From Effrenium voratum (lineage: Eukaryota; Sar; Dinophyceae; Suessiales; Symbiodiniaceae), in assembly GCA_963377175.1 (NCBI GenBank), contig CAUJNA010000458.1, positions 225,033 through 289,032 of the forward strand: a DNA stretch of 64,000 nt, written 5' to 3'. The translations under genes were made by a program, and so were the position numbers. Below the pieces are notes generated by a model. It saw only the letters and a list, made by a program, of their open reading frames with translations. It did not search any database and was not told where the DNA came from. Positions 19,491 to 32,209 of the stretch are shown here, piece by piece (the stretch's first letter is position 1; the number at the start of each line of letters is the position of its first letter).

Positions 19491-22400
19491 GAAGTTCCAC
19501 AACCTAAAACCGCCCGGTGGTTTGGAGGTGTTCCGGGGGGAATTCCCATTTACCCCTACAGCCAGGGGTTCAAATCCCCAGCCACCAATCCAAGCCCCAA
19601 TGAAGCGCAAACGGACCATTGGCCGAAGTTGGTTTAAACAAGCAAATAATAAATTTTGGTACCCTTCTCGAGGTTGGTTTAAAGGGAAGCCAAACCAATC
19701 CTTTAGTTTTTTGTTCCGGGGGGGGTCCCCGTTTTTGTTTCTTCTTATTTTTTTACACTGACCCAAAGCCTGGTCCCCTGCAAAAGTTTGGAGGATGTTC
19801 AACGGAACATGGGGGGTGTCACTATCACAGTTGGGCAATTCTACGGCTTGTTTAAGCACGATGAGACAACCTTCTTTTGGTTTTTCTGAGGGGGCGGGAT
19901 CTGGTTGATTGAGCATCATTTGTCCAACCCTGCTCGTCATGCTGCGCTTATGTTGCCACCGTTTCGATGGTTATCCCATTTATCTTGTTGGGAGGGGTAT
20001 CACTTTTCTCGATCTCGGCAACCAAGGACTGGCTTGGAGCGTCGCGCATGCATGACGACTGTGAACGTAGGATGATAAGTTTGTGGCATTCAGTTCGGAC
20101 GAAAGCAGACTCTGCCATTTGCTTTCACAATGACAGAAAACCCAGATTATTTCTGGCAAATGAATGGTGGGGGGAGTGCAAGTGTAAGGCAAAGGGATCC
20201 CCATCAAACCAGGACACTTTCATATCAGTCAGCCGGGTTGTGCCACAGCGCTGGGAACAGGCTCACTGAAGATGGGACTTGTTGAAAGCCACTGACTTCA
20301 GGGAATTGAGATTGGCCAAACAAGAAGCTCAGCTGGGAGTACGACAAGATCACCCTCACTGGGGTATTCCCCAATTCCGGTTTGTGACCGATAGTAACTT
20401 GTTCAGATGAAGAGGACAAATCTCCGATCGGCTTGATTGTTTTTCTTTTTCCTTAGATGCTCGCATCTTCCCACAGCCTTGGAATAGAAATACGTGCTGA
20501 ACTCAACAGGCTGTCAAAGAGGAAACTCCTGAAAGGTAGCGCTGTTGCTGAAGATGGTGGCTGAAGCCAGCAATAATTGTGCAGTAGTCTTGGTCTATGT
20601 GTGTGTGTGTGGGAAAGCGAAAGATCCGTTGATTGGAATCTAAGATTGAACTGGCTTCACCCAGTGCGTTCACCCAGCAGCCAGCAGTCAGCAGATCCTT
20701 GGGCAGGAATCCTTTCATCAGGCCCGAAACGCGTTTGCCCACGATGGCTGCATCAAGATGGCTTCGGTGGTTGTCAGTGTCGTCCGCTCAGGAGATATGC
20801 CAACCTCGATTCATGATCTAGAAGGGAAGGATAACGCATAGATTCAGATTACGAAACTGGGTCAGCTATGGCATGTAATTGCCGCCTGGTCTCCTCGTGG
20901 CCAGGTGTGCGGATGCAGGAAGCAGCGCCAGGTGCGGTGCAGGGCATGGGAGATGTATTACGTTGGTGCATGCTTCACGTCACACGTCTTCAGGTTACAT
21001 GTGGGCGGCTGCATCGTTTGCCTTGCGCCACCTTGAGCTACAGAGAAGCGCATAACTGCATCGATGTAGCCCGTAGGAGAGGTTGCACCCAGGTACTGTG
21101 CACATCCTCACCATCCACCGGGTTCATATGCGCCGAGGTTCTAATTGAGTTGAAGCCGCTTCAAGACCAGCAATTGTGCGGCCACAACCACCACACGGAT
21201 CTCATGTGCCGTGAGGTGTTCTCCAAGATGGTTTCCAACATCCCCAAACTGCTATCCCCCAGAAGGGTATACAAGCACGACACACTCGGCATTTAAGGGC
21301 TACATACCCATTTGTTCTCTGAAAGCGGTGGTTTTGTCGGCAGTTGTGGGTTTTGTGGAAGATCTTTTCTGTGACTGGTGAGAAGAGAGGCCTCTAGACG
21401 CGAAGCCGTCTAGATTTGGTCGGAAAGCAGGCTATGTCTCCAGGATTGATACCTAGGATAGCATGTTGGCCAGCTTTTTTGGGACAAGTTAACTGCACTT
21501 GGTTCTGTTTCATAAAAGTAAATGACGCTCAATTGTCTAGTCTCGTTGTTCAAGCATGTTCATATGATCATGGTTTTTAAGAGGGGAACCTGCCTGTACA
21601 CTGGTTGGTGGACATGAATCCTCATGAAAATGATGTCCACCAAAGGGTCCCGCACTGAGAGTCACACCCATATGAATATTACATGGAGTGCCTCAAAGCT
21701 CTCCCTGTGACTAAACAAGCGCTAGCCTATTTCCTTGCTGATGGGTGTGTTCAATGCCGCCATGCTCTTGTCAGACATCAGTTCTATTCATATTGGGACG
21801 CTTTGTTTTAGATTAAACACACATTCCTTCATTGATTGCTTTTACAACTGTAGTGTCCTGGAAGGATCATGTCTTCCGCCTCCGAAGCTTATGGGTGTGC
21901 CAATTCCCGCGGGTTTTCCTTTTAAACAAGGCAATGAGGGTGCCCTCGGCCTCATATGCGCCAATGTTCCCAAAGTGAGCTGCTCTCCAAGCACCTGGTT
22001 TTTTTTTGAAAGGGGGAGCCATGCGTGGATTGGCTTTGAACAAGCCTACAAGCCTAGGACAAGCCCAAGTATTTTGTGTTGGAGCGCCCCCTTTTCGGCT
22101 TACGCAGAGTGTCTTTGAATAGCTCCACCTTGGTTTGCTTGAAAGGTTCGCCCACAGGAGGTTGGTGAAACAATGCTGGCTTAAATGTGATTTACACAGG
22201 TTAAATCGCTCAGCCCTAGCAACGGTAAGCCCCAGCGGATCTACTTTATTTTTGGTTGGCTGCTATTTTTTGGAAGGCCTTTGGCCAGGACATGGCAATA
22301 TTTCAGCGTCTCGCTTTCAGGTAACATGCTCGCTAACCAGGGGATGACGGGTCGCCAGTGGTCGTTTGTATGCCGTGTTCAGCATGAAAATGAGCTGACG

Positions 22401-25307
22401 TTTGCAAACGTGTTTTCTTTAAGTATCTCAAGGAGACGAATGGCTGTTATTTCAATATTTGATTCATAAAGTTGGCAAGGACTCTCGTGTCAGGGGACCC
22501 CCTTTTTCCGACTTCTGCGTATATTTGCAGGCGAATATACCAGGGATCCCCGTAAGAACCTCTTGTGGACGAGGTCATCAACCCTTTAGTGCTTGGAGGA
22601 CCTCCTTGCAGGGGTTCCATGTTTATGTCCAGCGAACCCTCCCATCTAACATGGCACCATTGGGCCAGTTTCCTCTGTCTGGTTCCATGTTACATGAGTC
22701 TGTTTTTTGAGGGCCCCTTGTCTGGAGCTTTCAAGCGAAACCAACAGGAACACCATACTTGGTGTCCCCTAGCCACACACCCGCAAAGACGTCGTCTTTT
22801 GAAGTCGCCTATTCGGGGTTGCTTCAAAGGGAAGCCAACAGGAAGTACCTCTTCTTCCAGGTCCCCCTATTTTGGGAGGGCCCCCCTTAGATGAGGGGGA
22901 ACCCTGGCTCAGGCGACGACAGCGTGTGGTGGATCAACGCCACCTTGCTACCGGAGGGCCTCGATGCCGAGAAGGCAGTTCGGTTTTCGCATTCGAAGCG
23001 TCGTGGTTCTCGGGGGCCGCGGAACCCACCAAAATGGTCGCGGGAGCATTTTGCTACTTGGCGAGCTCTTTTTTGTGGTTTCCGAGGTCCCAAGAGGATT
23101 ATTAAACAATGCAGATCTCTGTTGACATCTCGCGTCTTAACTTGACCTAAATATGGAGCAGCATCACAAGCATCACTTTGGGTTGTGCCTAGTGTCAGGA
23201 GAAGCTTGCTTTCCTGGAGGCTTGAAGGTAATTAACTTCCCTTGTGGTTTCCCCTTTGCCATATCTCAATGTTCAAGCCAACCGCTTGGATGTTTTTCAG
23301 GTTCGCCCCAAACACACTACGAGTCGGGGGCCATCATTTCAGACTGCCCCATGTTTCAAGGCACGCTCCAAATTGCGCTGGCTGTATTTTGTTTGCTTTG
23401 AATGCCAACAAAGCCCCTTGTTTTTGACTGCAGCCTTTTCGGAAACTCCTTGCAGCCATATTCCCGGGCGAGTCACCGTGCCTAAGCCCACCAAGAATTG
23501 TGTATTCTCGTCACTCAAGCTAGCAACTCAAAAGGCTGGACTTTCCTGATTGATGATTCCGCAGCCAGCCTCGCATTGCCATCATCTGGCTCACCCTACC
23601 CCGCCGCCCCCCCCCCCCAACCCCCTCGGTACTTGGCAAGCGGGCAAAACGGGTCAAACAGTTCAGCAGTTTCCACCCTGCTTGCACAAACATGTCCCTA
23701 TCTTGGGAGACACTCAGCCGGTCTGTAGCTAACCGTGCAATCACATGCTTGGCAAACAGGTGGGTATGCAGCTGATGAAGAGCTATCCTGACATCGAGAT
23801 CAGGCGCGCGGCAGGTTTGACCTTGTGCGTTTGGGTGACGGTTGCGATAGATGTGGCTGTGAACTTTGATTCGGGACAGCAAGTCCATGACTTTCATTTC
23901 CAGTTTGGCAAGCAACGTCTTGCTCGAAGTCAGGGCATTTGGGATTGATATCACTTAAATGGGGGCAGCCGGCATGGAAGCCTGCAGCCAGCTGGGATTG
24001 TTGAGGAGGGCCCCTGCAAAGAAACGGTTTGGCCATGTAAATCATCACCTTTGCACGAGGCCAAAGGGAAACCATCAGTCGATAATATGAGACACTGCTG
24101 ATACGCATCGGCGAACCCATGGTCAAGGTGGCCGTTCCGGATACAGCACATGCCTGCGCTTGCCAGGTTTGGGATTCAGGGATAGGGACGTCAAGGGACG
24201 TAGGCTTGCTGGTTGAGTCATTGGTGGCTTGAGTGCCAGTTCTAGTGGGTCGTTCAAACGATTTGCTTTCGCGAGTTGCCTATATTCTGCTTTGGGTTTG
24301 CAGTTTCTTGGCCAAGATGCAGGGAATCAATATGCTATTTTCTTCTTCTTTGTGTTCTATTTATTTTGTCTCGGCGCGGCGTCAAACTGGGTGTTCAAAA
24401 CACAGTCTTTCTTGTCATCCAGCGCATGTACCAAGGACAGTTTTTGCAGGTCCGGTCCCCCCAGAAGAGAATACAAACAACAACAAAAAACAAACGGTGT
24501 TCCCACTTTCCGAGATTGATGGACAGTGTTCCTCATGAGTACCAGCAACGGACATGAGACGAGGTATGCATTCACACAACAGTATACCCAGTCTCTCTGC
24601 GTTGCTTAAACCATGGCAGAATTGGTGCCTGTCCGCTCGCATGTGGTCAAGCGATCCCATGGTGCACAGGGTGGTAGTTTGCATGGCGCACCACGAAGGA
24701 CACTTCAAGCCCAAAGTTGCATCGGCTTGGACACTTGCAGATTCTTGGCCCTTCCCGACCCGCCCCAACCCCCTTCTCAGGCCAAAGGGGGGGGGCATGG
24801 CGTGCGGAAAGGCCCGGCTTCTTCCCTCTGGACGCAATGGCGATCTTCCAGACCTCTCCAAAGTATCGAGCTCAGCCAGTAAAGCATGAAAAGCCAGCTG
24901 ACCCAGGTCCCCTGTTCGATTCTGGGATTTGATGATTTGTCAGCTCCCCTTTGCTGACCTTTTTAGAGGAAGCGCTTACATGAGAAGTTCCCAAGACCTG
25001 GCTGCTTTTCAATCATGGAAGTCAGGAGGGTTGGACGACTACCCCTTTTGCCCAGGTCGCAGCCTTGCCGGCACCTCAGACACCAGGAACCGGTGAGTCG
25101 AATCCACACGGAGGATTGATGCACGGACAACTTCCTTCCCCAAATTCCGACACTTTGCACTTCTGAGGAAGAGCGCTTTAGTGGCAACCCAAAAGTTGGA
25201 TTTTGTTTGGTCAATCCATCCAAGAAGTGAGACAGCGGTTCCAATCTGGGCCATACTCAAAATACCCTTGTATGTGGGGCTGGACTGTTTCATTTGGCTC
25301 TTTGTAG
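19491..25307. other. Long non-coding stretch with dispersed repeats
   Basis: No exon I can support. Contains copies of the TTTAAAGGGAAGCCAA core (19,676-19,700; 22,822-22,845), a hairpin repeat GGTGGACAT..ATGTCCACC at 21,607-21,641 and a poly-C run at about 23,602-23,618. Open frames such as 20,868-21,296 and 22,891-23,145 have no recognisable domain or splice support. Confidence 0.5.
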
Positions 25308-25404
25308 GACGATATTCCCTCGGCCCCAGGCCTGAACGCGCGGCAACTGTACAAGCGGCTGGTCTGCCGCCGGCCCAAAGCAGACATCCAGCATTGCATT
25401 CCAG
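25308..25404 (+). CDS. Candidate internal exon, unrecognised protein
   Basis: Bounded by a good acceptor (ctctttgTAG|GAC) and donor (ttccag|GTGCAG). The frame is open for 32 codons plus one base and reads DDIPSAPGLNARQLYKRL followed by a Cys/Arg-rich part. GC content is above the flanks. No family recognised. Confidence 0.45.
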
Positions 25405-26284
25405 GTGCAGAGTGCAAGGCATTGAGGGCATGGGAGAAAGATGTTGAATGTCTTCAAGCGAATGTGATCGCTGGTTCGGGCACTTGAACAAGCTCTGAGT
25501 AGATTGATTCTTGTTTGCAGGGTCCGTTTCTCGGAATATGGATAGTATCAACATGCTTTTGACTGACCATCCACTAAGCTGTCCTGACAGAGCCTTCTGA
25601 CAGAGTGAGCCGTGGTTTGATTGGTTGTTTGTTTATGGAATGTCAGGCAGCTGATTTGTGTTGATGACGTCTTTGATACAGGTGTTGGAAGGCTTTGCAA
25701 ACATAGCTCCCACATGTTCTGCGAGTCGGATGGACCAGACGACCAGGGTTGTGCATGGGCGACTTGGCCCCAGAAACGTCGTGGGCCCCTTTGTTCATGT
25801 TGTTTTCCGGAGGAGTTTTCTACCAAGAAAGGCTGCCCTTTTTCTCCACGGCCCCTGGGAATCTGGGTGGCAGTGTGTGGTGCAACAAGGCCGTCGTTCC
25901 TGGATGTTCACCTCTCAGGTTTGGGTCAGCTGAGCTTGAAGTTCTGAACTGTGTTCTTGCCGAAAGTGGCAGCTTTGCTTTGGGGATACAAGAATCAACA
26001 TGGCCGCAGTTGAAGCCATTCAATGAAGTCGGATTTCCAATGGACACGCCAGCGCATTTTCTCAAGACCACTCTTCCATGACAAGACCTCAAGATGACCC
26101 GACATCGTGCACTGCAATGGTGGAACCTGATAAGTTTCCCGTGTTCGCCACCGATGCAAAGCAAGCCGCCTTGCGTTTGCCAAAGTGTTTGATTTCGAAG
26201 GGAGGGCTTCCGATCTCCCGAGACACAGCAGGCGCCCTTTTTCTGTCGGTCGGTTGAGGCCTGCCCTCCTCCAACCAATTGCAG

Positions 26285-26390
26285 AAGGAGGATGTGGAAC
26301 GTGTGTGCACCGCGCAGCTTGGCCAAGTGTTGGAGCCAGGATTTGGCCACTTGTTGCGCCACCCGGATCGGGGTCTGTTATGCACCTGTT
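26285..26390 (+). CDS. Candidate internal exon, unrecognised protein
   Basis: Follows acceptor ccaattgCAG|AAG and reads KEDVERVCTAQLGQVLEPGF then GHLLRHPDR in phase 0. The 3' boundary is unclear (cgg|GGTCTG region). It may belong to the same transcript as 25,308, but the phases do not join directly. Confidence 0.35.
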
Positions 26391-27527
26391 GCCCACCCCG
26401 AAAAACCGTCGGGCATGCGGCAGTCAGTCAAAGGTTGTTTTTGAGCATCTTTGGATTGAATTGGGCTCTTTAACAAAGATTACCCTTTTAAGGATACTGC
26501 CATTTGTGCTGGGAAGTTTCTGTTGAGGACCTTTGCGAGCCTTGGTTTCAGTCAAAGAGGGTCTGGGGGGAAGACAACGCCCAACCCAATTGGCAAAGAA
26601 AACTGGACCAGGGTGAAATCACTTCGAGATTGCAATGCGTGCCTCATTGGTCAACTGGTCCTAGTTACCGAAGCTGTCGGCCACTTGCGCAGCATCTGGG
26701 GCCCTTCAAAACTGTCCGCCAGTGACTGGGTGTCCTGGTGCCCAAGAAAGGGGACTTCAGTTGCCACCTGTTGTTCCCGCAAATGCCACTGGGTTTGCCT
26801 GGACCAAGCCAGCAATGGTTCGCCAGCTCCGGAGAAATTTTCAATTTCCAGCTAAAGTTGGTGTTTGGGCCTCTTGTGCCCTGCTGGGGGAATGCGGATC
26901 ACTTTTGGAGGAAGCTCCCCCCGACCCCCCCTCCAACCCCGCCCCCACCACCTCCCAACACCCTGTCGATAATCCGGGTTGGCTTGACTCCCTGGAACTA
27001 ACGGGTCCGGAGGCTTGTGCAACCAACTGGCCCCTCTAAGGAAGCCATGTTGCAATAATCTACACAGAGTCACCATCCCCTGGTGTTAGCTATTGTTTAA
27101 TTCAGAGATGGTTAGACCATACTCTAAGCACCAGAAATGGGGCGTTTGAAATAACGCGATGTACCTATTCAAATCGGTAGCCCTTGCGGAGGAAACATAA
27201 AATCCTTGTTGCTTAAGTGTCCGGATATGGAAATGGCTCAATCCGGGCCGAGGCTGGTGGAAGCCATTCAGACCGTCGCAGCCGAGTGAGTCGCGAAGGC
27301 GTCAGGCACAGAGAGCCACAACCACAGGCCCGCTACCGCCTGTCCACCGGGCGCGGGATACCAAAACGGTCATGATTTTCCCAACTGTATTTATATACCC
27401 ACACATGCACATGTGGTCACCCAGCTCGTCTTGCTGTTTCCGGGGCTCGGCCCAGCAAAATTTGCTAATGTTGGAACATGTGGAAACATGGCTTGTGTGA
27501 GGAATGCTTGACCAACATGGCATGTGA

Positions 27528-28612
27528 CATTTTGGCTCAAGCTCGGACCAACTGGTCTAAGATTTGAGAAAGCTATCGCCTCTTCTTCTACCTCGGCAAC
27601 TTCGTTCGAGCTGGTGGAGGATCAGCGCCTCACGGAGGAGGAGATTGCGTTGGCGGAGATGGAGCTCGAGAACCGGCGGTTCGACCGGGTTTGTGTCTGG
27701 AGGCATCGGAGGCTTTCCAGGAGAGCTCCCTTCCCAAGGTCATGTTGGAGCTGGAGGCCTGCTTGGCTCGCCTCGTGCCTCCGGCCCTGGTGGGGAGCCG
27801 GCCGTGGCCCCCATGGTGGATTCGCAGGAGGACGTGGAGTGCTCGAAGTCCTCCATGCCGGGGTGGATTCGTCAAGGGGGAAGCCTTGGGCGCCTCTGGG
27901 AGGCAAGGACAGAGCGGGCTACCTTCGCATCTCAGGCATGCCGGCCACTTTCCCGGCCATTCCTTCCACGGCGGCCTTCTTCGAGACAGCACCCTGAGAA
28001 AAAAAAAACCTCTTCTTCGAGTTTAAGAAAGCGGACTTGATGGAGTCCCTGGTGACCTACATCCCCATGAAGATACAGCTGCGCCAGGAAAAGGTCTGGA
28101 CGTCTCAATGCCAGCGCAACAAGCACGGCTTGCTTTTCACTCGGCCAGGGCACGGTGGATTATGACCACCCGCTGCCTCGAAATGCTGGGCATGCACGAG
28201 CACCAAGTCCGTCCCCTACCAGCGGCCCTCTGCTTCGTACGAGTCGGACGGCGCTCTGTGGAATCTGCTCATCCTCAACGGCAAGCCTACGTGGACAAGG
28301 GCGTCTTCCGCAGTGGATGGGGCAAGCGGTGGCGCCTCCGGCAGGGCCCCTCCCCGCACTTCCACCACGATGGCGGACGTGGTCCCCATGGAGATGCGGG
28401 TCTCGATTCGCCAAAAAATCCTGTCCACAGCAGACGATGAGGCCATGGCTGTTCGCCAGGATAGGGAGCACATGGTCCGCTCGGAGTACGGGATGATGTT
28501 GGACCAGAAGGACATGCTACTCTGGCACAATCGGGACGACCCCTGCTCCAGTGAAACGGGAAGTCTCAGAATGGAGAACGTAGGTGGCCCACCTAGCCAT
28601 TGCCAGACTTAA
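27528..28612 (+). pseudogene. Spliced-leader-tagged processed pseudogene
   Basis: Bases 27,528-27,541 are CATTTTGGCTCAAG, the 3' part of the dinoflagellate trans-spliced leader. A GC-rich, apparently intron-free stretch follows. Its main frame (start position mod 3 = 2) reads ELVEDQRLTEEEIALAEMEL, is lost around 27,690, returns by 27,920, crosses an in-frame TGA at 27,995 and continues FKKADLMESLVTYIPMK; after another shift near 28,140 it resumes to a TAA at 28,610-28,612, including RVSIRQKILSTADDEAM. The pieces suggest one acidic, helical protein damaged by a few indels and a stop. Such relics arise when a trans-spliced mRNA is reverse-transcribed and inserted. I do not recognise the parent gene, and no poly(A) tail is visible. 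Confidence 0.5.
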
Positions 28613-28980
28613 CTAATTTGCTTGTCCTTCTGACATTTTGGGGTTCAACCAGCAATGTCTTTCTTTGCAGGGAAAGTCTGGCGACATGACATGGAATTTT
28701 GACACAGCTTCTTTACGACAACGAAAGCATGGTTGGCCTCCAAAAGTCGCACTCTGGGCTGCTAGTAAATTTGAACTTGCAAGAGAAATGCCATGCTTGG
28801 TCATGATAAACATTTGATATGTGATGGCCCCAGCTTCGGACAAGTGAAATTCTCTAGAGGTGTGCTTCTTCAGCGCATTTTGCCGGATGCTTCCGAGTAG
28901 GCTGGGCCGTGATTTTCGCGCCGCGGCGTATCACGCGCCGCTCGAAGTTTTGAAGGCGTAGTTTCACCGGGACGGGCGTC

Positions 28981-29049
28981 TTAGGTGCCCATCATGGAAA
29001 TGCCACCGATTTGCTGCAGAATTTCTTGGACAATTTTCGGAGGGAGCCA
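28981..29049 (-). CDS. Weak candidate terminal exon on the minus strand
   Basis: On the minus strand, acceptor acaAG|TGG is followed by 22 codons and a TAA: WLPPKIVQEILQQIGGISMM then GT and stop. It is short and unsupported by neighbouring exons; included because the frame is coding-like and phase 0. Confidence 0.2.
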   Translation of the reverse strand, partial: WLPPKIVQEILQQIGGISMMGT

Positions 29050-32000
29050 CTTGTGCCCCAGATGTGGTTGTTCACTTAACAGGCCATTTGAGGCCGCCTC
29101 ACCTCACCGTAAGCGCTTATTCCGCACAATTGACGCCTGCATGATAACATGCTAAAACGGACCTCGCACTCTTACGGCAAAAGTTAGCTTCCCATCCACC
29201 AACATGGAACCTGACTGTGTCCTCGAAGATCATCTTCCTCTCAAAAGGAGCTATAGCTGGTGGGTTTCACGTTGGTATCAGTCACACTTACACCCAGATG
29301 TCATCCGGATCAAAGAGTGGCCATGCGGCATGGACAGCTCACCGACGGGGAAAAGAGTGGGCTTTCCGCATTTCCAACCAGACCCTTGAATTCTCTTGGG
29401 GTCATTTCCTTCCGCATGCCGGCGCTCGCAGCCGCTTGGAGCGCAGGATGTGTCGGAGACGGCACGCCGCTTGCAGCCAGGGGTCCATTTTGTTGACTAT
29501 CCCAAGGTAGACTAAACAAACCCAGCAATCCCAGCATTTCTTTGGGGAAAACAACCACCCCAAGCTTTGAGTCTATCTTGGGGTCAAGAAAGTGCAACCC
29601 TGGTTGCAGCATTTGCAGCTTCGTAGTGCTTTGTCGAGCCTAGTCAGAGTCACAGACCACGGTCAGGCGAGGGCAACTCTTTGCCTGGATCTGATCCCCA
29701 TTTGCTCAGTCCCACCCTCTTTTGGCGGGTGCCTCAATTCTCACCCCAAAAAGGGTTCTGAGTCACTGGGAAGCGGTGTCATCTCGCGAACTTGCCATAC
29801 TCTAGCTGTAGGCGATGGCGGAGTGCAGCTGTTGTCAAGGAAACATAGCAACTTCACATTACTCCAGTCTTTGTACGCAATTGCATTGCAGCAACAGATG
29901 GTCTAAAGATGAAGGGCCACGGCCAACGACCTCAAGGGACCAACACGCCTAGAAATTCTAAATTGATCACAGTGACACGGGTGGTTCAGCCAGAGTCGTT
30001 CATTGCATTGGTTGAAATGGCTTCAAATCAACAAAGGGTGATGAGCATGACTTGGCTTGCCGTTTCTTCATTCCACTCACTGATCCTTGCAAAGCGGTGC
30101 TTCTCCAAACATAGAATCCTTTGTTCCATAGTTTTCCAGGGAAACGAAAAGGAAACCAACCAGCTGGAGGGGGTCCCTGATTTTGAGAAACACCCTTTTC
30201 AGCTGAAGGAGTGCGACATTTCGGGCGACTGGCTTGCTTGGCCTCAAGCAGCAAAGACAAACAAGAGGTCAACGAAAGCTGCAGTCTGTTTTGATCAAAG
30301 CAGGCCAGTGGCTTGCAGATGTTCAGAGAGTTTGTTGGATAAAGATCATGACTGAGACTTAGAACTGTTGCATTGTCATTGGGGGCTGAATAAGCTACCA
30401 AAAGGTCAGAACATGTCATGCCGGCGCAACGAAGACACCACCGGCCCACGGCAATCGATCAGAACCCCCCTCTCCTGGCCGTGGCCATGTTCAGCAGTGG
30501 CTTTGGGCTCCAGCGCGAGGAAAAAAGGTGCTAATAAAAGTTGCAATTTCTTCGCATGGAGCTGTGTACACTGACCTGCCTTCTTGTTTGGTGGGGGGTG
30601 GGCATGGATGATGACGTGTTGATTGGGTATGCCCGCATCGGTTGTTGCAACAGTAGGAAATTAGTCACTTACTGCTTGGATGTGAACAGCTGCAGCGGGA
30701 ACACGGCGGTGGATACACCTCTAGTTTGTGGCTAGCTTGGTTGTTTCACGCCCTTGCAGCGGTGATCGCGTGTGTTGGGGGCACATTGCAAGCCGCTGAA
30801 CAAGAAGCAACCACTGACATTTTGAGACAAGATAAATCCTTTATTGGTGCCACGAGATGTGTTCAGGGCCAGGGGGTGGTCTAGGATTTTAGCGGCTGAC
30901 CGACGGCTGATCCTTCCTTTTTGGCTGTTTGGTTCGGCCCCGCGCGATTTCACTGATAGTGAACAAACTGTTTCTTCACAGGGTGACGCCATTTGGCCAG
31001 ACTGCCAGCCAAACATTAAGGCCGTGCCCTCTCAGATCTAAGCAGTTCTAAAAGCCATTGTTCGACTGAACGGAGTCCAACACGCGGGACTCTTCAAGAA
31101 CATTGTGCGAATGCCATGTGTGTGTGTGTGTGTTTACGGCCCCCCTTTAAGGACCCCCCCTGTTGTGACAGGCTCACAGGATGATTCTGGATGCCCATGC
31201 TTCACAAGGGCTTGACTCAAAAAGTCAGACCAGACAGCCCAGGTGAGCGCAAAACCAGACAGGTTTCTCACCACGTTGCCATTTCGGAGTTCCCGCCATT
31301 CTGGACCCAAACGTGTTTTGTGGGATCACTCTGCTACGCTGGGCATTCAAACCGAAGCGTGTGCACTTCATCCGGATTCCCGGCCGCCGCGATTTTTGGG
31401 CCATGGCCTCGGCATTTTGCGCCCGAGTGCTGGCAGGCACGGGGCGTGAGCACAGCGACTGAAACACTTTGATAGATGACGGTTCCTTCGGGTGACTTAT
31501 TTCCAGCTTGGATTTTTGGCAACAATTACCTAGACATCAAACAATGTTGTTTCAACTGGATTTGGGCTCGCCATTCGTCGGTCGACCTGGGAATGCCCGT
31601 ACGGAGACGCTCGCAGACTTTGAGTGAAGCTAGTGAACCCTCGGGCAAAATGGCCCAACTCACATGCTTTTGAATTCCCAGCTGGCAATATTCAATCGCT
31701 TCAAGTTGCAAGCGAGTGGATGGCGAGCTTCAGAAAGTGGATTCCTCAGAATGGTCTTCCAATCCAAAATCGATTCCAATCAGTTGACAACTGCACAACT
31801 TGAAGTGCTTTTCTCGCATATTCTCCATCCCCGTGAGGATTTCCAATATATCGATATACTCCAAGCCCAGCCAATTCAGGGATGCATAAAATTTGCGTCC
31901 AGGGACCCTTTCTTGAAGGAAAGACCAGGCTATTCAACCGCCTATGGTTTCAACATGACTTGAAACATATGCTAGCCCAACTGGAGATTTGGGGGAGGGA

Positions 32001-32129
32001 AGGGGGCGGGGGGGGGGGGGGAGGGGGGGGGGGGGGGGGCAAATGTTGTTCTCGCAAATGAAAGACAACTCATCCAAATGCATCGAATCCAATGTCTCAA
32101 CCCCCAGCTTTGCCTGGAACCCGTTGCAG
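29050..32129. other. Non-coding stretch with repeats
   Basis: No exon supported. A family-A element occupies about 30,100-30,196: its right end reads GGGTCCCTGATTTTGAG and its interior GGGAAACGAAAAGGAAACC. A near-pure G run with few interruptions lies at 31,991-32,039, a likely quadruplex-forming and sequencing-prone site. Confidence 0.5.
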
Positions 32130-32209
32130 TGCAAGGCTGGCGCCCGCAGCAGGGTGGCCCAGAGGCGTAATTACGCGGCGAAGCGGGCGTTGCGCCGGAA
32201 GCTCCGTTG
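32130..32209 (+). CDS. Candidate internal exon, very basic
   Basis: Acceptor cccgttgCAG|TGC precedes a phase-0 frame reading CKAGARSRVAQRRNYAAKRA and then LRRKLRWL, before a possible GA donor (ctt|GAAATG). A strongly Arg/Lys-rich helix of unknown function. Confidence 0.35.

Noticed and set aside
18814..19761. 315-codon plus-strand frame
   Set aside because: Its first third is TTTG/TTGG repeat and its end is dispersed-repeat sequence; only 19,375-19,490 is kept as a weak exon candidate.
20868..21296. 142-codon open frame with many Cys and His
   Set aside because: No recognisable Cys/His spacing, no splice or neighbour support.
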